DNA of 18,012 nt from Eubacteriales bacterium (GCA_028711205.1 JAQTSP010000019.1:1-18012); one strand, 5' to 3'. Positions 6,762-14,536 are shown, counted from the stretch's first letter. Program-made: numbers and translations. Notes: a model not told the origin generated them from the letters alone.

Positions 6762-7631
6762 ATGGATATGAACAATACGGCAGGGCTGCAAAGCTTTGAA
6801 ATTTCTCTTAGAACAGGATGGAAAGACGACGAAAAGCTGATGCTTTGGGACGAAGTGAAAAAAGCGCACAAGGTCGGCATGCCCTTAAAACGCGTGTTTG
6901 AGACTGTGGCAGAAATGACAGGGCGCAAACCAAACAGCGTCAGGAACTACTATTATATGAAAGTGAAAGAAACAGGCGAGATAGAACAAAAGCCGTCGAC
7001 GTTCACGCCTTTTTCAAAAGAGGAGATCTACATGCTCCTGAGGACACTCCTTGCGGCCGGGGCAAAAGGCGAGTCGATCAGAGGGGCAAGTCTGGGGCTT
7101 GCAAAAGGCAACAAGACGCTGATGCTCAGATATCAGAATAAATACCGGAGCCTCATAAAAAGCGGAAGGCCTCTTGTCGAAAAAGTGATGGCGGATATGG
7201 ATGAAGACAACGAAAACTATTTGAATCCGTACCAGAGCCAGAGGCCCAGCGCGTCGCTTGGAAAAGAAAACAAGTATATTCCTGAAAGCGTGGCAAAGGC
7301 GCTGATGGCGGCTGATGTCGATGTCAAGAGTTTTTTTAAAGGGCTTGCAAAAATTGCCGTATTGGCTGCGTCAAAACAGGAGGAACAGCTCATGACGCTT
7401 GCCATGCAGAACGAAAACATCAAAAAGGAAAATGCCGCGCTCACCGCCAGCATCAAAGAACTTAACTTAAAACTGAAAAAAGAAATGGAAAGAAGCGTTA
7501 AGGCTGCGGCATTGTTTCAGCAGCTCGTTAAGATCAACTCGGCGTTTAGCGAAACAAAGGATATGGAAGGCTTAAAAGGCCTTGGAGAATGGCTCAAAGA
7601 CGGAGCTCACAGCAATGTGGACGCTCTTTGA
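6762..7631 (+). CDS. RsfA-like Myb/SANT-type transcription regulator
   Basis: A 289-residue protein. Residues about 17-66 (RTGWKDDEKLMLWDEVKKA... RKPNSVRNYYY) match the W-DDE-L-L-V---PL--FE-V---RKP-SV pattern of the Myb-like domain in B. subtilis RsfA, a forespore regulator. A second helix-rich segment (82-132, FTPFSKEEIYMLLRTLL to RYQNKYRSLIKSG) looks like another Myb-type repeat. A coiled coil follows at about 208-245 (QEEQLMTLAMQNENIKKENA onward), probably for oligomerisation. Two starts are possible: ATG 6762 (AGGGG 8 bases up) or ATG 6768 (AAGGA 8 bases up). It lies immediately upstream of spo0A, which supports a sporulation role. RsfA-like is a resemblance from memory, not a proven orthology. 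Confidence 0.78.
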   Translation: MDMNNTAGLQSFEISLRTGWKDDEKLMLWDEVKKAHKVGMPLKRVFETVAEMTGRKPNSVRNYYYMKVKETGEIEQKPSTFTPFSKEEIYMLLRTLLAAGAKGESIRGASLGLAKGNKTLMLRYQNKYRSLIKSGRPLVEKVMADMDEDNENYLNPYQSQRPSASLGKENKYIPESVAKALMAADVDVKSFFKGLAKIAVLAASKQEEQLMTLAMQNENIKKENAALTASIKELNLKLKKEMERSVKAAALFQQLVKINSAFSETKDMEGLKGLGEWLKDGAHSNVDAL

Positions 7632-7826
7632 TTTTGTTGCATGAAGAGTTTGCAGGCTTGGAATCCGGCTTTGCCTGCAGACTTGCGCCATGCAGTGCGG
7701 TTTTTGGCGCATTGTTAAAATGATTGTTTAATTTTATAAATTGGAGTCGAAATGACAATTTCCTAAGAAATTATAAAAATAGTTTAAACAGGTCAATTTA
7801 TATTGAAAATACCATTGTAAATATTT

Positions 7827-7842
7827 TTTTAACATGTTAAAA
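7827..7842. promoter_or_regulatory. Perfect 16-bp palindrome at the spo0A promoter
   Basis: TTTTAACATGTTAAAA is a perfect inverted repeat and overlaps the putative -35 hexamer TTAAAA (7837-7842). This is an operator-like position, but the surrounding DNA is very AT-rich, so chance symmetry is possible. Confidence 0.4.
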
Positions 7843-7865
7843 TATTAACAAATATTTCTTATAAT
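7837..7865 (+). promoter_or_regulatory. Putative spo0A promoter
   Basis: TTAAAA, 17 bases, TATAAT: -35 4/6 and -10 perfect. The start would fall near 7872, giving a 65-base leader. I see no convincing sigma-H pattern (RnAGGAwww and RnnGAATww). Confidence 0.45.
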
Positions 7866-7872
7866 GGAATGA

Positions 7873-7879
7873 TTCGACA
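7873..7879 (-). promoter_or_regulatory. 0A box (Spo0A binding site)
   Basis: TTCGACA on the plus strand is TGTCGAA on the minus strand, a perfect match to the 7-bp 0A box core. It begins 7 bases after the -10 element, over the predicted start site. A box there would allow Spo0A~P to block or tune its own transcription. By chance about two such 7-mers are expected in 18 kb over both strands, so the location is the argument. Confidence 0.5.
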
Positions 7880-7936
7880 CATTACGTCATTTTTTTTAGG
7901 GTATTTGATTTGAACAAAAATGAAAGGAGATACTCA

Positions 7937-8707
7937 ATGGAGAAAAAGATTAAATTGCTCATCATCGAAGATAACGCTCAGCTTAATGAGATGCTGACAA
8001 AGTATTTCAGTACAAAGAATGACGTAGAGGTAGTGGGGTCCTGCAGCAACCCGATAGAGGCAGCCGGCCTTATCAAAGAAGTGGCGCCAGATGCGCTTAT
8101 CGTAGACATGATCATGCCCGAAGCAGACGGCTTGTCGCTGCTCGAGAGGCTCAACACGTCTGAATTTGAAACCATGCCGGCGACGATTGTCGTATCTGCG
8201 GTTGCCAATGAAAAAATGGTCAAGATGGCCTGCGATCTTGGTGCGAAGTACTACATGATAAAACCGTTCAACAAAGATATTTTATACAAGCGTTTGCAGG
8301 ACATGTTCGGACACAGGGTGATCGCAACGCGTCACACGCCGACACCTGTACGATCAAGAACGCTTGACGAAAAAATCACGGCGGTTTTTCTGTCGATCGG
8401 CATACCTGCGCATATCAAGGGATATCATTTTCTGCGTGAAGCGATAAAGATGGTCGTTAAAAACCCCGAACTTATCAATTCTATTACAAAGAAACTTTAT
8501 CCCGGCATTGCTGAACCTTTTGATACCAGCGCGAGCAAGGTCGAGAGGGCGATACGCCATGCGATAGAAGTGGCGTGGTCGCGGGGTAAAATTGAGAACA
8601 TCAACGCATTCCTTGGTTATAATATCTATACGAACAACGATAAGCCGACAAACGGGGAGTTTATTGCGCTGATGGCGGACAAGCTGATCTTGGACAGAAG
8701 CGCTTAA
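7937..8707 (+). CDS. spo0A: Sporulation master regulator Spo0A
   Basis: A 256-residue response regulator that is phosphorylated to start sporulation. The receiver domain (about 1-125) has the acidic pair E11-D12, phosphoacceptor D57 in LIVDMIMP, S87 in place of the usual Thr/Ser switch residue, and K109 in MIKPF. A linker follows, then the Spo0A-specific DNA-binding domain from about 141 (SRTLDEKITAVFLSIGIPAH, then KVERAIRHAIEVAWSRGKIE). The frame extends 9 codons upstream, but AAAGGAG lies 7 bases before the ATG at 7937 and the family start is MEKKIKLLII. In many Firmicutes spo0A follows spoIVB; here it follows an RsfA-like gene. Monocistronic, with a strong terminator at 8722-8755 and a possible autoregulatory 0A box upstream. 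Confidence 0.98.
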   Translation: MEKKIKLLIIEDNAQLNEMLTKYFSTKNDVEVVGSCSNPIEAAGLIKEVAPDALIVDMIMPEADGLSLLERLNTSEFETMPATIVVSAVANEKMVKMACDLGAKYYMIKPFNKDILYKRLQDMFGHRVIATRHTPTPVRSRTLDEKITAVFLSIGIPAHIKGYHFLREAIKMVVKNPELINSITKKLYPGIAEPFDTSASKVERAIRHAIEVAWSRGKIENINAFLGYNIYTNNDKPTNGEFIALMADKLILDRSA

Positions 8708-8721
8708 GAAGGAAAGGACGG

Positions 8722-8755
8722 CCGCACGTTTTTCAAGGCGTGCGGTTTATTTTTT
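8722..8755 (+). terminator. Intrinsic terminator of spo0A
   Basis: CCGCACG (8722-8728) pairs perfectly with CGTGCGG (8739-8745) over a 10-base loop, followed by TTTATTTTTT, 14 bases after the spo0A stop. Confidence 0.9.
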
Positions 8756-8806
8756 GACTCCGCTTTTTTGAGACATCTAAATTATCACGTCAAAAGACGG
8801 GCGGCA

Positions 8807-8835
8807 TTGACTATTCTTATGTTTACATATAGAAT
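8807..8835 (+). promoter_or_regulatory. Promoter of the mazG-like / yybS / gdpP / rplI / dnaB operon
   Basis: TTGACT (8807-8812), 17-base spacer, TAGAAT (8830-8835): 5/6 at both boxes. A TATAAT at 8835-8840 overlaps but lacks a suitably spaced -35. The next four genes have no room for separate strong promoters, so this probably drives the whole cluster. Confidence 0.65.
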
Positions 8836-8890
8836 ATAATCACTATTTAAAGAGGTATTGGGTTCATATTTTATAAGGATGGTACTTGAT

Positions 8891-9235
8891 ATGCATCAAT
8901 CTATGAACATTGCCTCTAATGCGAAAATGATAGAGGTCTTAAAAGCTGAATTTATCAGCGAGGCGGCGGATGTCATGAGAGCAACTCTTTCTACAAACGG
9001 GCGGAAAGAACTGATAGACACGCTTGGCTCTACGGTACTGCTTGCGTATGTGCTGGCAAGACGGTGCGGCATATCGTTTCCGGAGCTTGATGCGGACGTC
9101 ATGAGAAAAACCGAAGACGCCATTGCTGATGCACACAAACTGGAAACGAATTACGGGGATTTATCTCTTTTAAAAAAACATTTTGAAAGCGGGAATATAA
9201 GGGGTTTTGGACAAGATAAAAAAGAAAGAGTATAA
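8891..9235 (+). CDS. MazG-like family protein (clostridial small form)
   Basis: About 114 residues, mostly helical: MNIASNAKMIEVLKAEFISE, then LGSTVLLAYVLARRCGISFPELD and a C-terminal GDLSLLKKHF. This matches the short MazG-like family (PF12643) common in Clostridia, distant relatives of NTP pyrophosphohydrolases. I do not see the EExxE metal site of true MazG, so activity is uncertain. Start choice is uncertain: ATG 8891 has AAGGA 11 bases upstream; a TTG at 8858 has AGAGG only 2 bases away; ATG 8903 (MNIA...) is also possible. Its end overlaps the next gene by 29 bases, implying coupled translation. First gene of the gdpP operon. Confidence 0.85.
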   Translation: MHQSMNIASNAKMIEVLKAEFISEAADVMRATLSTNGRKELIDTLGSTVLLAYVLARRCGISFPELDADVMRKTEDAIADAHKLETNYGDLSLLKKHFESGNIRGFGQDKKERV

Positions 9236-10226
9236 GAGCGCGCTCAATACGTATTTGATGGCGACAGCGCTGCTGTATATTGTATCAAATACGTCCGCGC
9301 TGGCCATACCGGTTTTTGCAGTCGCGGTATCATTTATACTCATATATGCGGTTGTCCGGTGCGGCTATTATCTTGGCGGCGCCGTGTCGATACTGAGCTT
9401 TGTCTCGGCATGTTTTTTCAGCTTTAATATTGCCTGTGTGGTTGCGGCGGCGGTATTGCCGGTTGTTTATGCGGCGGGTTACGTCATCAGGGGTAAAAAA
9501 CGTTTAAGGGACAGCATTCTGATATCAAGCGGTGCGGTGCTTGCGGGCGGCGTTCTTGCGATCGGCGTGCTGCAGCTGATCACGGGATTGGGCGTTGTTG
9601 ATTTTTCGGTAGAGAGCGTGGGTTCCGCGCTTAAGCTGCTGGGTGACGACGACATAAAAATGTTTTACCAGACGGTCCGGTATGCCGATATCCTTACAGG
9701 CACCATGACACAGGAAGCGGTGGCCGCAACGCCGGCGGCCGAGGCTGTTGTCATCATGATGGATATGGTAAGAGAAGCGCTCGATCTCATGATTGTGTCC
9801 ATCATGCTTATTTATTCGTTGATTGCCGGTTTCTTGTGCTATACCGTGCCGAGAAATGCCGCCAAAAAACATGGCATCCAGGTGGCGGCGATACCGGCGT
9901 TTAAAGATTACGCTCTGCCGAAAAGATTTTGGCTCGCCTATCTTATCTCGTATGTGTTCGCAGTCATCGGCGTCAGTTACGGATGGCAATCGTTTGATGC
10001 CTTGGAAATCACAATAGATTACGTCTTTGCTTTTGTGTTTATTGTGCAGGGTTTGAGTTTTCTCGATTTTTTATATCATACGCGTAAGATGGGCACGGGC
10101 ACAAGAACCGTGCTGCATATTCTGGCCGCGCTGATATTGAGCAGCATTATTGTTTGGGTCGGCCTTTTTGAGAACATAGTGGGTATGAGGAAACGCATGG
10201 ACGCGAAAGGCGGTATCGCTGGTTGA
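9207..10226 (+). CDS. yybS: DUF2232 (YybS-like) polytopic membrane protein
   Basis: A 339-residue integral membrane protein with about eight hydrophobic helices, including TALLYIVSNTSALAIPVFAV near the start and LMIVSIMLIYSLIAGFL in the middle. It fits the DUF2232/YybS family, whose function is unknown; distant similarity to substrate-binding S components of ECF transporters has been suggested. The TTG start at 9207 lies inside the end of the MazG-like gene and follows AAGGGG at an unusually short distance (2-3 bases); the next in-frame ATG (9258) has no ribosome binding site. The TGA stop overlaps the gdpP TTG start (TTGA). Position directly before gdpP is the conserved Firmicutes order and supports the call. 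Confidence 0.88.
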   Translation: MDKIKKKEYKSALNTYLMATALLYIVSNTSALAIPVFAVAVSFILIYAVVRCGYYLGGAVSILSFVSACFFSFNIACVVAAAVLPVVYAAGYVIRGKKRLRDSILISSGAVLAGGVLAIGVLQLITGLGVVDFSVESVGSALKLLGDDDIKMFYQTVRYADILTGTMTQEAVAATPAAEAVVIMMDMVREALDLMIVSIMLIYSLIAGFLCYTVPRNAAKKHGIQVAAIPAFKDYALPKRFWLAYLISYVFAVIGVSYGWQSFDALEITIDYVFAFVFIVQGLSFLDFLYHTRKMGTGTRTVLHILAALILSSIIVWVGLFENIVGMRKRMDAKGGIAG

Positions 10227-12160
10227 ATACGAAGATTCGGTTTTTTACAAAGGATTTTGTGTATCTCATCTGTTCTCTTGCCATCGCTGTTGCGCTGGCG
10301 TTTTTGCAAAGCGCAAGGCTTGGCGTGATTATCGTTATATTCAGTTTATCTCTGGCCATGCTGTATATCGCTTCGGGCATACTGCAGAAGATCAAATGGC
10401 AGAAGATCGCGCTCAAAACGCTGAATGAGGAGGAAGCGCTCTCCGCATACCTCAATACGATGGCGATCCCCACCGCGCTCACGACACTTTCGGGCAACGT
10501 CAAATGGTGCAATGTCGCTTTTGTGCATATTGCGGGATACGGCGCGATGCGTAACATCAACAAGATGATACCGGGCATCAGCATACCCGATAAAGAAAAA
10601 AAGATATTGATCGACGGCAAGGCATATAAAAAAGAGATATTTCCCGTCAAATATAAGCACAAAGAGATGCTGATGTACCGGCTGGTGGATATTGAGAACA
10701 CCGTCGAGGTCAAAAAGCTCTATCAGAACTACCTTCCCGTCGTGTGCTTTATACAAATAGACAACTATGACGAGCTTGCCGCAGAGATACTGCAGACAGA
10801 GCTTTCAGAGATCGTCGCCGCGGTCGAGCGGCGCATCGCGGCAATGGCAAAAAATCTCTCGGCCGTTTTTGTCAAGACGGACAGAGGGCGCTATCTCTGC
10901 GTGTTTGAGCGGCGGTTTCTATCGACGATGCGCGCCTCAAAGTTTCGGATACTGGACGATGTCAGAGAGATAAAAACGACGCAGAGCCCCACGCTGTCTA
11001 TCGCGATCGGCGTGGGAGAAAATCCTGAACAGTCGGGAGATTACGCGAATAAGGCGCTTGAGCTGGCGCTGGGCCGCGGCGGAGACCAGGCCGTCATCAA
11101 GCAGGGCGATAAATTCATGTTTTTTGGCGGCACGTCAAAAACGGTCTACAGACGAAGCAAGGTCAAGTCGCGCATGATCAGCCATGCTTTGAAAAATCTG
11201 ATGGAGCAATGCGGCGAAGTGTATGTGATGGGACACGAAGTGCCCGATCTCGACTGCATCGGCGCGTCTCTGGGCATTTGCGCATGCGCTAGGTATGTCG
11301 GTAAAAAGGCCTATATCGTGGTCGACAACCCGAACCCGTCGATAGGACCTCTTTTGGAGAAACTTGCTTCGACAGACGCATATACCGGCAGTATTATCAC
11401 AGCGCAGGAAGCGGGCCTAAAGATCGATAATTCAAGTATGCTTGTCGTGGTGGATACGCAGATCGCGGGATTTACCGTATCGCCCAATCTTTTGGAGCTT
11501 GCCGATACGGTGGTCGTGATCGACCATCACCTGAGGGGCGCGACAAACATCGAAAAAGCGGCGCTGTATTATCATGAGCCTTTTGCATCATCCGCATCCG
11601 AGCTTGTGACCGAAATACTGCAGTATTTCGGTGAAGACTTAAGGCCGCTTCCGATCGACATTGAGGCGCTTCTTATCGGTATCACGATCGATACGAAAGG
11701 ATTCTCGTTCCACACGGGTGTCCGGACGTTTGAAGCGGCGTCATACCTGCGGCGCCTGGGCGCGGACACAGCCGTGATCAGGCAGCTGATGCAGGACGAT
11801 TTGGAAACGTATTCCGCAAAAACGGATATCGTCAAAAACGCGGAGATATTGGAAGACGGCATCGCGGTCGCGAAGTGCCCGAAAGGCGTGGCCAATGCGG
11901 CACTGATCGCGGCGCAGGCGGCGGATGCGCTGCTAACGATACGCGGCATCACCGCGTCTTTTGTGGTCAGCCTTGTGGACGATAATGTGGTGATCAGCGG
12001 CCGGTCTTTGGGAGACGTCAATGTTCAGCTGATTTTGGAGAGCCTTGGCGGCGGCGGACATGCCACGATCGCTGCGGTCCGGCTGAACGAGACGGATTTG
12101 GACAGCGCCTATAAAAAACTGAAAAAAACGATCAAAAAATATTTAAGAGAGGGACTATAG
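10223..12160 (+). CDS. gdpP: c-di-AMP phosphodiesterase GdpP (DHH/DHHA1)
   Basis: A 645-residue membrane-anchored enzyme that hydrolyses cyclic di-AMP to pApA, setting the messenger level that controls potassium balance and wall stress. In order: two transmembrane helices (about 10-55), a degenerate PAS-like region (60-150), a degenerate GGDEF domain (about 170-300, with GRGGDQAVIKQGDK), the DHH domain (H338, D342, D344 in MGHEVPDLDCIG; D411 in VVVDTQ; DHH 434-436) and DHHA1 with GGGGH near the C-terminus. All metal ligands are present, so it should be active. TTG start overlapping the previous stop by 4 bases, with AAAGGCGG 9 bases upstream. rplI begins one base after its stop. Confidence 0.97.
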   Translation: MNTKIRFFTKDFVYLICSLAIAVALAFLQSARLGVIIVIFSLSLAMLYIASGILQKIKWQKIALKTLNEEEALSAYLNTMAIPTALTTLSGNVKWCNVAFVHIAGYGAMRNINKMIPGISIPDKEKKILIDGKAYKKEIFPVKYKHKEMLMYRLVDIENTVEVKKLYQNYLPVVCFIQIDNYDELAAEILQTELSEIVAAVERRIAAMAKNLSAVFVKTDRGRYLCVFERRFLSTMRASKFRILDDVREIKTTQSPTLSIAIGVGENPEQSGDYANKALELALGRGGDQAVIKQGDKFMFFGGTSKTVYRRSKVKSRMISHALKNLMEQCGEVYVMGHEVPDLDCIGASLGICACARYVGKKAYIVVDNPNPSIGPLLEKLASTDAYTGSIITAQEAGLKIDNSSMLVVVDTQIAGFTVSPNLLELADTVVVIDHHLRGATNIEKAALYYHEPFASSASELVTEILQYFGEDLRPLPIDIEALLIGITIDTKGFSFHTGVRTFEAASYLRRLGADTAVIRQLMQDDLETYSAKTDIVKNAEILEDGIAVAKCPKGVANAALIAAQAADALLTIRGITASFVVSLVDDNVVISGRSLGDVNVQLILESLGGGGHATIAAVRLNETDLDSAYKKLKKTIKKYLREGL

Positions 12161-12161
12161 C

Positions 12162-12617
12162 ATGAAAGTGATATTGACAGCAGATTTGAAAGGCAAAGGA
12201 TATATCGGGGATATCGTCAACGTCAACGACGGATACGCAAGAAATTATCTGATTCCCAAAGGGCTCGCGAAAGAGGCGTCTGTACAGAATTTGAACATTG
12301 CCAAGCAGCAGCAAAAAGCCAACGAACAAAGACGCATGCTTGAACGCCTGTCAGCCGAAGATGCGGCAAAAAAACTTGACGGGCTGCGCGTGGTCATCAA
12401 GGCAAAATGCGGCGAGAACGGCCGGCTTTTCGGGTCTGTAACGGCAAAAGAGATTTCCGAAGCGATAATGGACCAGCACGGTATCGAGATCGACAAGAAA
12501 AAGATCGTGCTGGCGGATCATATCAAAGATCTTGGCGAGACGAAGCTTCAGATAAAAGTATTCGCGGGTATCACCGCCGACATGACGCTCTGCGTCGAGG
12601 CGGCTGAAGAGCAGTAG
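12162..12617 (+). CDS. rplI: 50S ribosomal protein L9
   Basis: A 151-residue L9, which binds 23S rRNA at the base of the L1 stalk and helps keep reading frame. The N-terminal signature GKGYIGDIVNVNDGYARNYL (about 11-30) is intact, followed by the long connecting helix (NIAKQQQKANEQRRMLERLS) and the C-terminal RNA-binding domain (GRLFGSVTAKEIS). ATG with AGAGAGGGAC just upstream, 1 base after the gdpP stop, so it is translated from the same message. Slightly longer than the E. coli form, but typical for Firmicutes. Confidence 0.98.
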   Translation: MKVILTADLKGKGYIGDIVNVNDGYARNYLIPKGLAKEASVQNLNIAKQQQKANEQRRMLERLSAEDAAKKLDGLRVVIKAKCGENGRLFGSVTAKEISEAIMDQHGIEIDKKKIVLADHIKDLGETKLQIKVFAGITADMTLCVEAAEEQ

Positions 12618-12625
12618 GGGCTGTT

Positions 12626-13972
12626 ATGGAGAAAAACGACGCTGCGGCGTATATGCCGCCACACAACATAGACGCGGAGAAAAGCGTTCTCGGGAGCATG
12701 TTTCTTGATCCCAAAGCTGTTTTTATGGCGATAGAGCGGCTCAAGCCGGAAGATTTTTATGCAAAGCGCAACCGTATCATCTATGAGGCGATGTGCGAGC
12801 TTTCCGAGGCCGGAAAACCGATCGATACCGTGACCGTTGTGGACAGGCTTGAGAGAAAAGGACAGATGCAGGACGCGGATGATACCGTTTATATTGCCGA
12901 TCTGGCCGGCAGCGTGCCAAGCGCTTCGAATGTCGGGTACTATATCGGTATCGTCGAGCAGGATTCCGTGCTTCGGTCGCTGGTCGCGGCAGGCAACGAG
13001 ATCATCAGGGACGCGATCAACTCTGAAAACGAGGCGGCCGACATCGTGAACCGGGCTGGAGACCTGATTTACCGTATCGCTGTCAAACGCCGGCGGGATA
13101 CCTTAGAGCATATCAAGCAGGCGCTTTTTGAAGGGTATAAAATCATCGGCGAGTCGATGAACAACGAGTCAGGACTGCTTGGTATCTCCACCGGATTCAA
13201 GCTGCTCGATAAAAAGCTTTCCGGGCTGCAGGGGTCTCAGCTTATCGTTGTGGCGGGGCGTCCCGGCATGGGTAAAACGAGCTTTGCGCTCAACATTGCA
13301 CAGCATATCGCGGTCAGGCAGAATATCCCTGTGGCGATATTCTCACTCGAGATGTCGTCGGATCAGCTTGCGATACGCATGCTGTGCAGCGAGGCGCTTG
13401 TCGACAGCCAGAAGACAAGGACCGGCGGCTTGACCGATGACGATTTTGACAAGCTTGCCGAGGCCGTTAACGTACTCGGCCAATCGCCTGTGTATATCGA
13501 CGATTCGCCGGCGATCACCGTGCTCGAGATGCAGGCCAAAGCAAGGCGGCTCAAGCAGGAAAATGGCTTGGGGCTTATCGTGATCGACTATCTGCAGCTG
13601 ATGACGGGCAAGGGCCGGCGGGAAAACAGGCAGCAGGAAATATCAGAGATGACACGCTCCCTCAAGATCATGGCCAAAGAACTGAATATCCCGGTGATGC
13701 TGATATCCCAGCTTTCAAGAGAGAGCGAAAAAAGGGAATCCAAACGTCCGATGCTCTCGGACCTCCGCGAATCGGGCAGTATCGAGCAGGATGCGGACGT
13801 GGTTATTTTTCTGCACCGCGATAATTATTACGACAAAGAGGCCAGCAACATATCGAAGGTGATCGTCGCCAAACAGAGAAGCGGCCCGACCGGCGAGATC
13901 AACGCCGGATGGCGGGGAGAATACACGCGGTTTGTCGAACTTTCCGACCAGAGCGACGAAGACGCATACTGA
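12626..13972 (+). CDS. dnaB: Replicative DNA helicase DnaB (dnaC of B. subtilis)
   Basis: A 448-residue hexameric 5'-3' helicase that unwinds DNA at the replication fork. N-terminal DnaB domain (about 8-110, PPHNIDAEKSVLGSMFLDP), then RecA-like C-terminal domain: Walker A GRPGMGKTS (211-219), LEMSSDQLA (241-249), Walker B LIVIDYLQL (317-325), SQLSRESEKR (361-370) and the arginine-finger/motif H4 region LRESGSIEQDADVV (380-393). No intein interrupts the ATPase domain, a common insertion site in this family. The ribosome binding site AGGGG overlaps the rplI stop codon, 5 bases before the ATG. Last gene of the operon; a weak terminator follows. Confidence 0.98.
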   Translation: MEKNDAAAYMPPHNIDAEKSVLGSMFLDPKAVFMAIERLKPEDFYAKRNRIIYEAMCELSEAGKPIDTVTVVDRLERKGQMQDADDTVYIADLAGSVPSASNVGYYIGIVEQDSVLRSLVAAGNEIIRDAINSENEAADIVNRAGDLIYRIAVKRRRDTLEHIKQALFEGYKIIGESMNNESGLLGISTGFKLLDKKLSGLQGSQLIVVAGRPGMGKTSFALNIAQHIAVRQNIPVAIFSLEMSSDQLAIRMLCSEALVDSQKTRTGGLTDDDFDKLAEAVNVLGQSPVYIDDSPAITVLEMQAKARRLKQENGLGLIVIDYLQLMTGKGRRENRQQEISEMTRSLKIMAKELNIPVMLISQLSRESEKRESKRPMLSDLRESGSIEQDADVVIFLHRDNYYDKEASNISKVIVAKQRSGPTGEINAGWRGEYTRFVELSDQSDEDAY

Positions 13973-13984
13973 CAAAGAAAATCA

Positions 13985-14012
13985 AAAGGCTGTCACAGGG
14001 CAGCCTTTCTTG
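13985..14012 (+). terminator. Weak terminator after dnaB
   Basis: AAAGGCTG (13985-13992) pairs perfectly with CAGCCTTT (14001-14008) over an 8-base loop, followed only by CTTG. The poor T-run suggests partial read-through into the vanZ-family gene. Confidence 0.5.
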
Positions 14013-14044
14013 TGAGGATAACACAAAAAAACCGGGGGGTTCAG

Positions 14045-14533
14045 ATGAAAAAGGGAATCAAAATCATATTATATGTCTGTTTATTTGCCAGTTTTGTATT
14101 TTACACCCTGGTGCTTTTGTATACCCTGTTTGCCGGCAGAGGGTATTTTGCATCCGGTCTTTCTTTGGCTGAATATATCAGGGTTTCTTCCAATATTGTT
14201 CCATTCAAAACAATCATTCAATATGTCAAGGCGTTATCTGACGGCAGTATGAACATCGACACACCAATCAAAAACCTCGGCGGCAACCTTCTGATGTTCC
14301 TGCCCATGGGCATATATCTGCCGGGATTTTTCAAAGGGCTCCGCAGGCCCGGCCGTTTTTGCCTCTGTATGGTCGGCATATTATTCGTCATCGAAGGCGC
14401 GCAGCTGTTGCTGCGGCTGGGAAGCTTCGATATCGATGATTTCATACTGAATATGGCCGGCGCCCTGATTGGTTTTGCCGTCTGGAACAGCCTGTCTAAA
14501 AGATTCAAAAAGCAGTCGCCTGAAAACGCGTAG
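14045..14533 (+). CDS. VanZ family membrane protein
   Basis: 162 residues with about four transmembrane helices. VanZ signatures are NLGGNLLMFLPMGIYLP (about 77-93) and LRLGSFDIDDFILNMAGALIG (around 125-145). The original VanZ raises teicoplanin resistance; most family members, including free-standing ones like this, are uncharacterised. The frame is open back to GTG 14012, but GGGGGG lies 5 bases before the ATG at 14045 and the resulting MKKGIKIILYVC is a normal first helix. Not part of a van cluster here. It may be transcribed by read-through from dnaB, and ends at a strong hairpin shared with the serpin gene. Confidence 0.9.
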   Translation: MKKGIKIILYVCLFASFVFYTLVLLYTLFAGRGYFASGLSLAEYIRVSSNIVPFKTIIQYVKALSDGSMNIDTPIKNLGGNLLMFLPMGIYLPGFFKGLRRPGRFCLCMVGILFVIEGAQLLLRLGSFDIDDFILNMAGALIGFAVWNSLSKRFKKQSPENA

Positions 14534-14536
14534 CGT

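Larger units (their letters stand above)
7632..7936 (+). other. AT-rich 305-base regulatory gap before spo0A
   Basis: Contains no gene that I can see. In order it holds a TGCAGGC/GCCTGCA hairpin (7651-7679) and a TGCGCC/GGCGCA dyad (7684-7711), both without a T-run; a one-mismatch 0A box AGTCGAA (7745-7751); the palindrome at 7827-7842; a promoter at 7837-7865; and a perfect 0A box at 7873-7879. Confidence 0.6.

Noticed and set aside
7175..7181. Perfect 0A box TGTCGAA
   Set aside because: Inside the RsfA-like coding sequence (LVEK codons), far from a promoter; about two such 7-mers are expected by chance in this window.
7651..7711. Two hairpins after the RsfA-like gene as a terminator
   Set aside because: Stems are real (TGCAGGC/GCCTGCA and TGCGCC/GGCGCA), but neither is followed by a T-run, so I did not call an intrinsic terminator.
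10388..11200. Active GGDEF diguanylate cyclase domain in GdpP
   Set aside because: The region is the degenerate GGDEF domain normal in GdpP; no intact GG(D/E)EF motif is present.
13931..13937. Perfect 0A box in TTTGTCGAA
   Set aside because: Lies in the dnaB coding sequence (FVE codons), about 110 bases before the vanZ-family start, with no promoter seen nearby.
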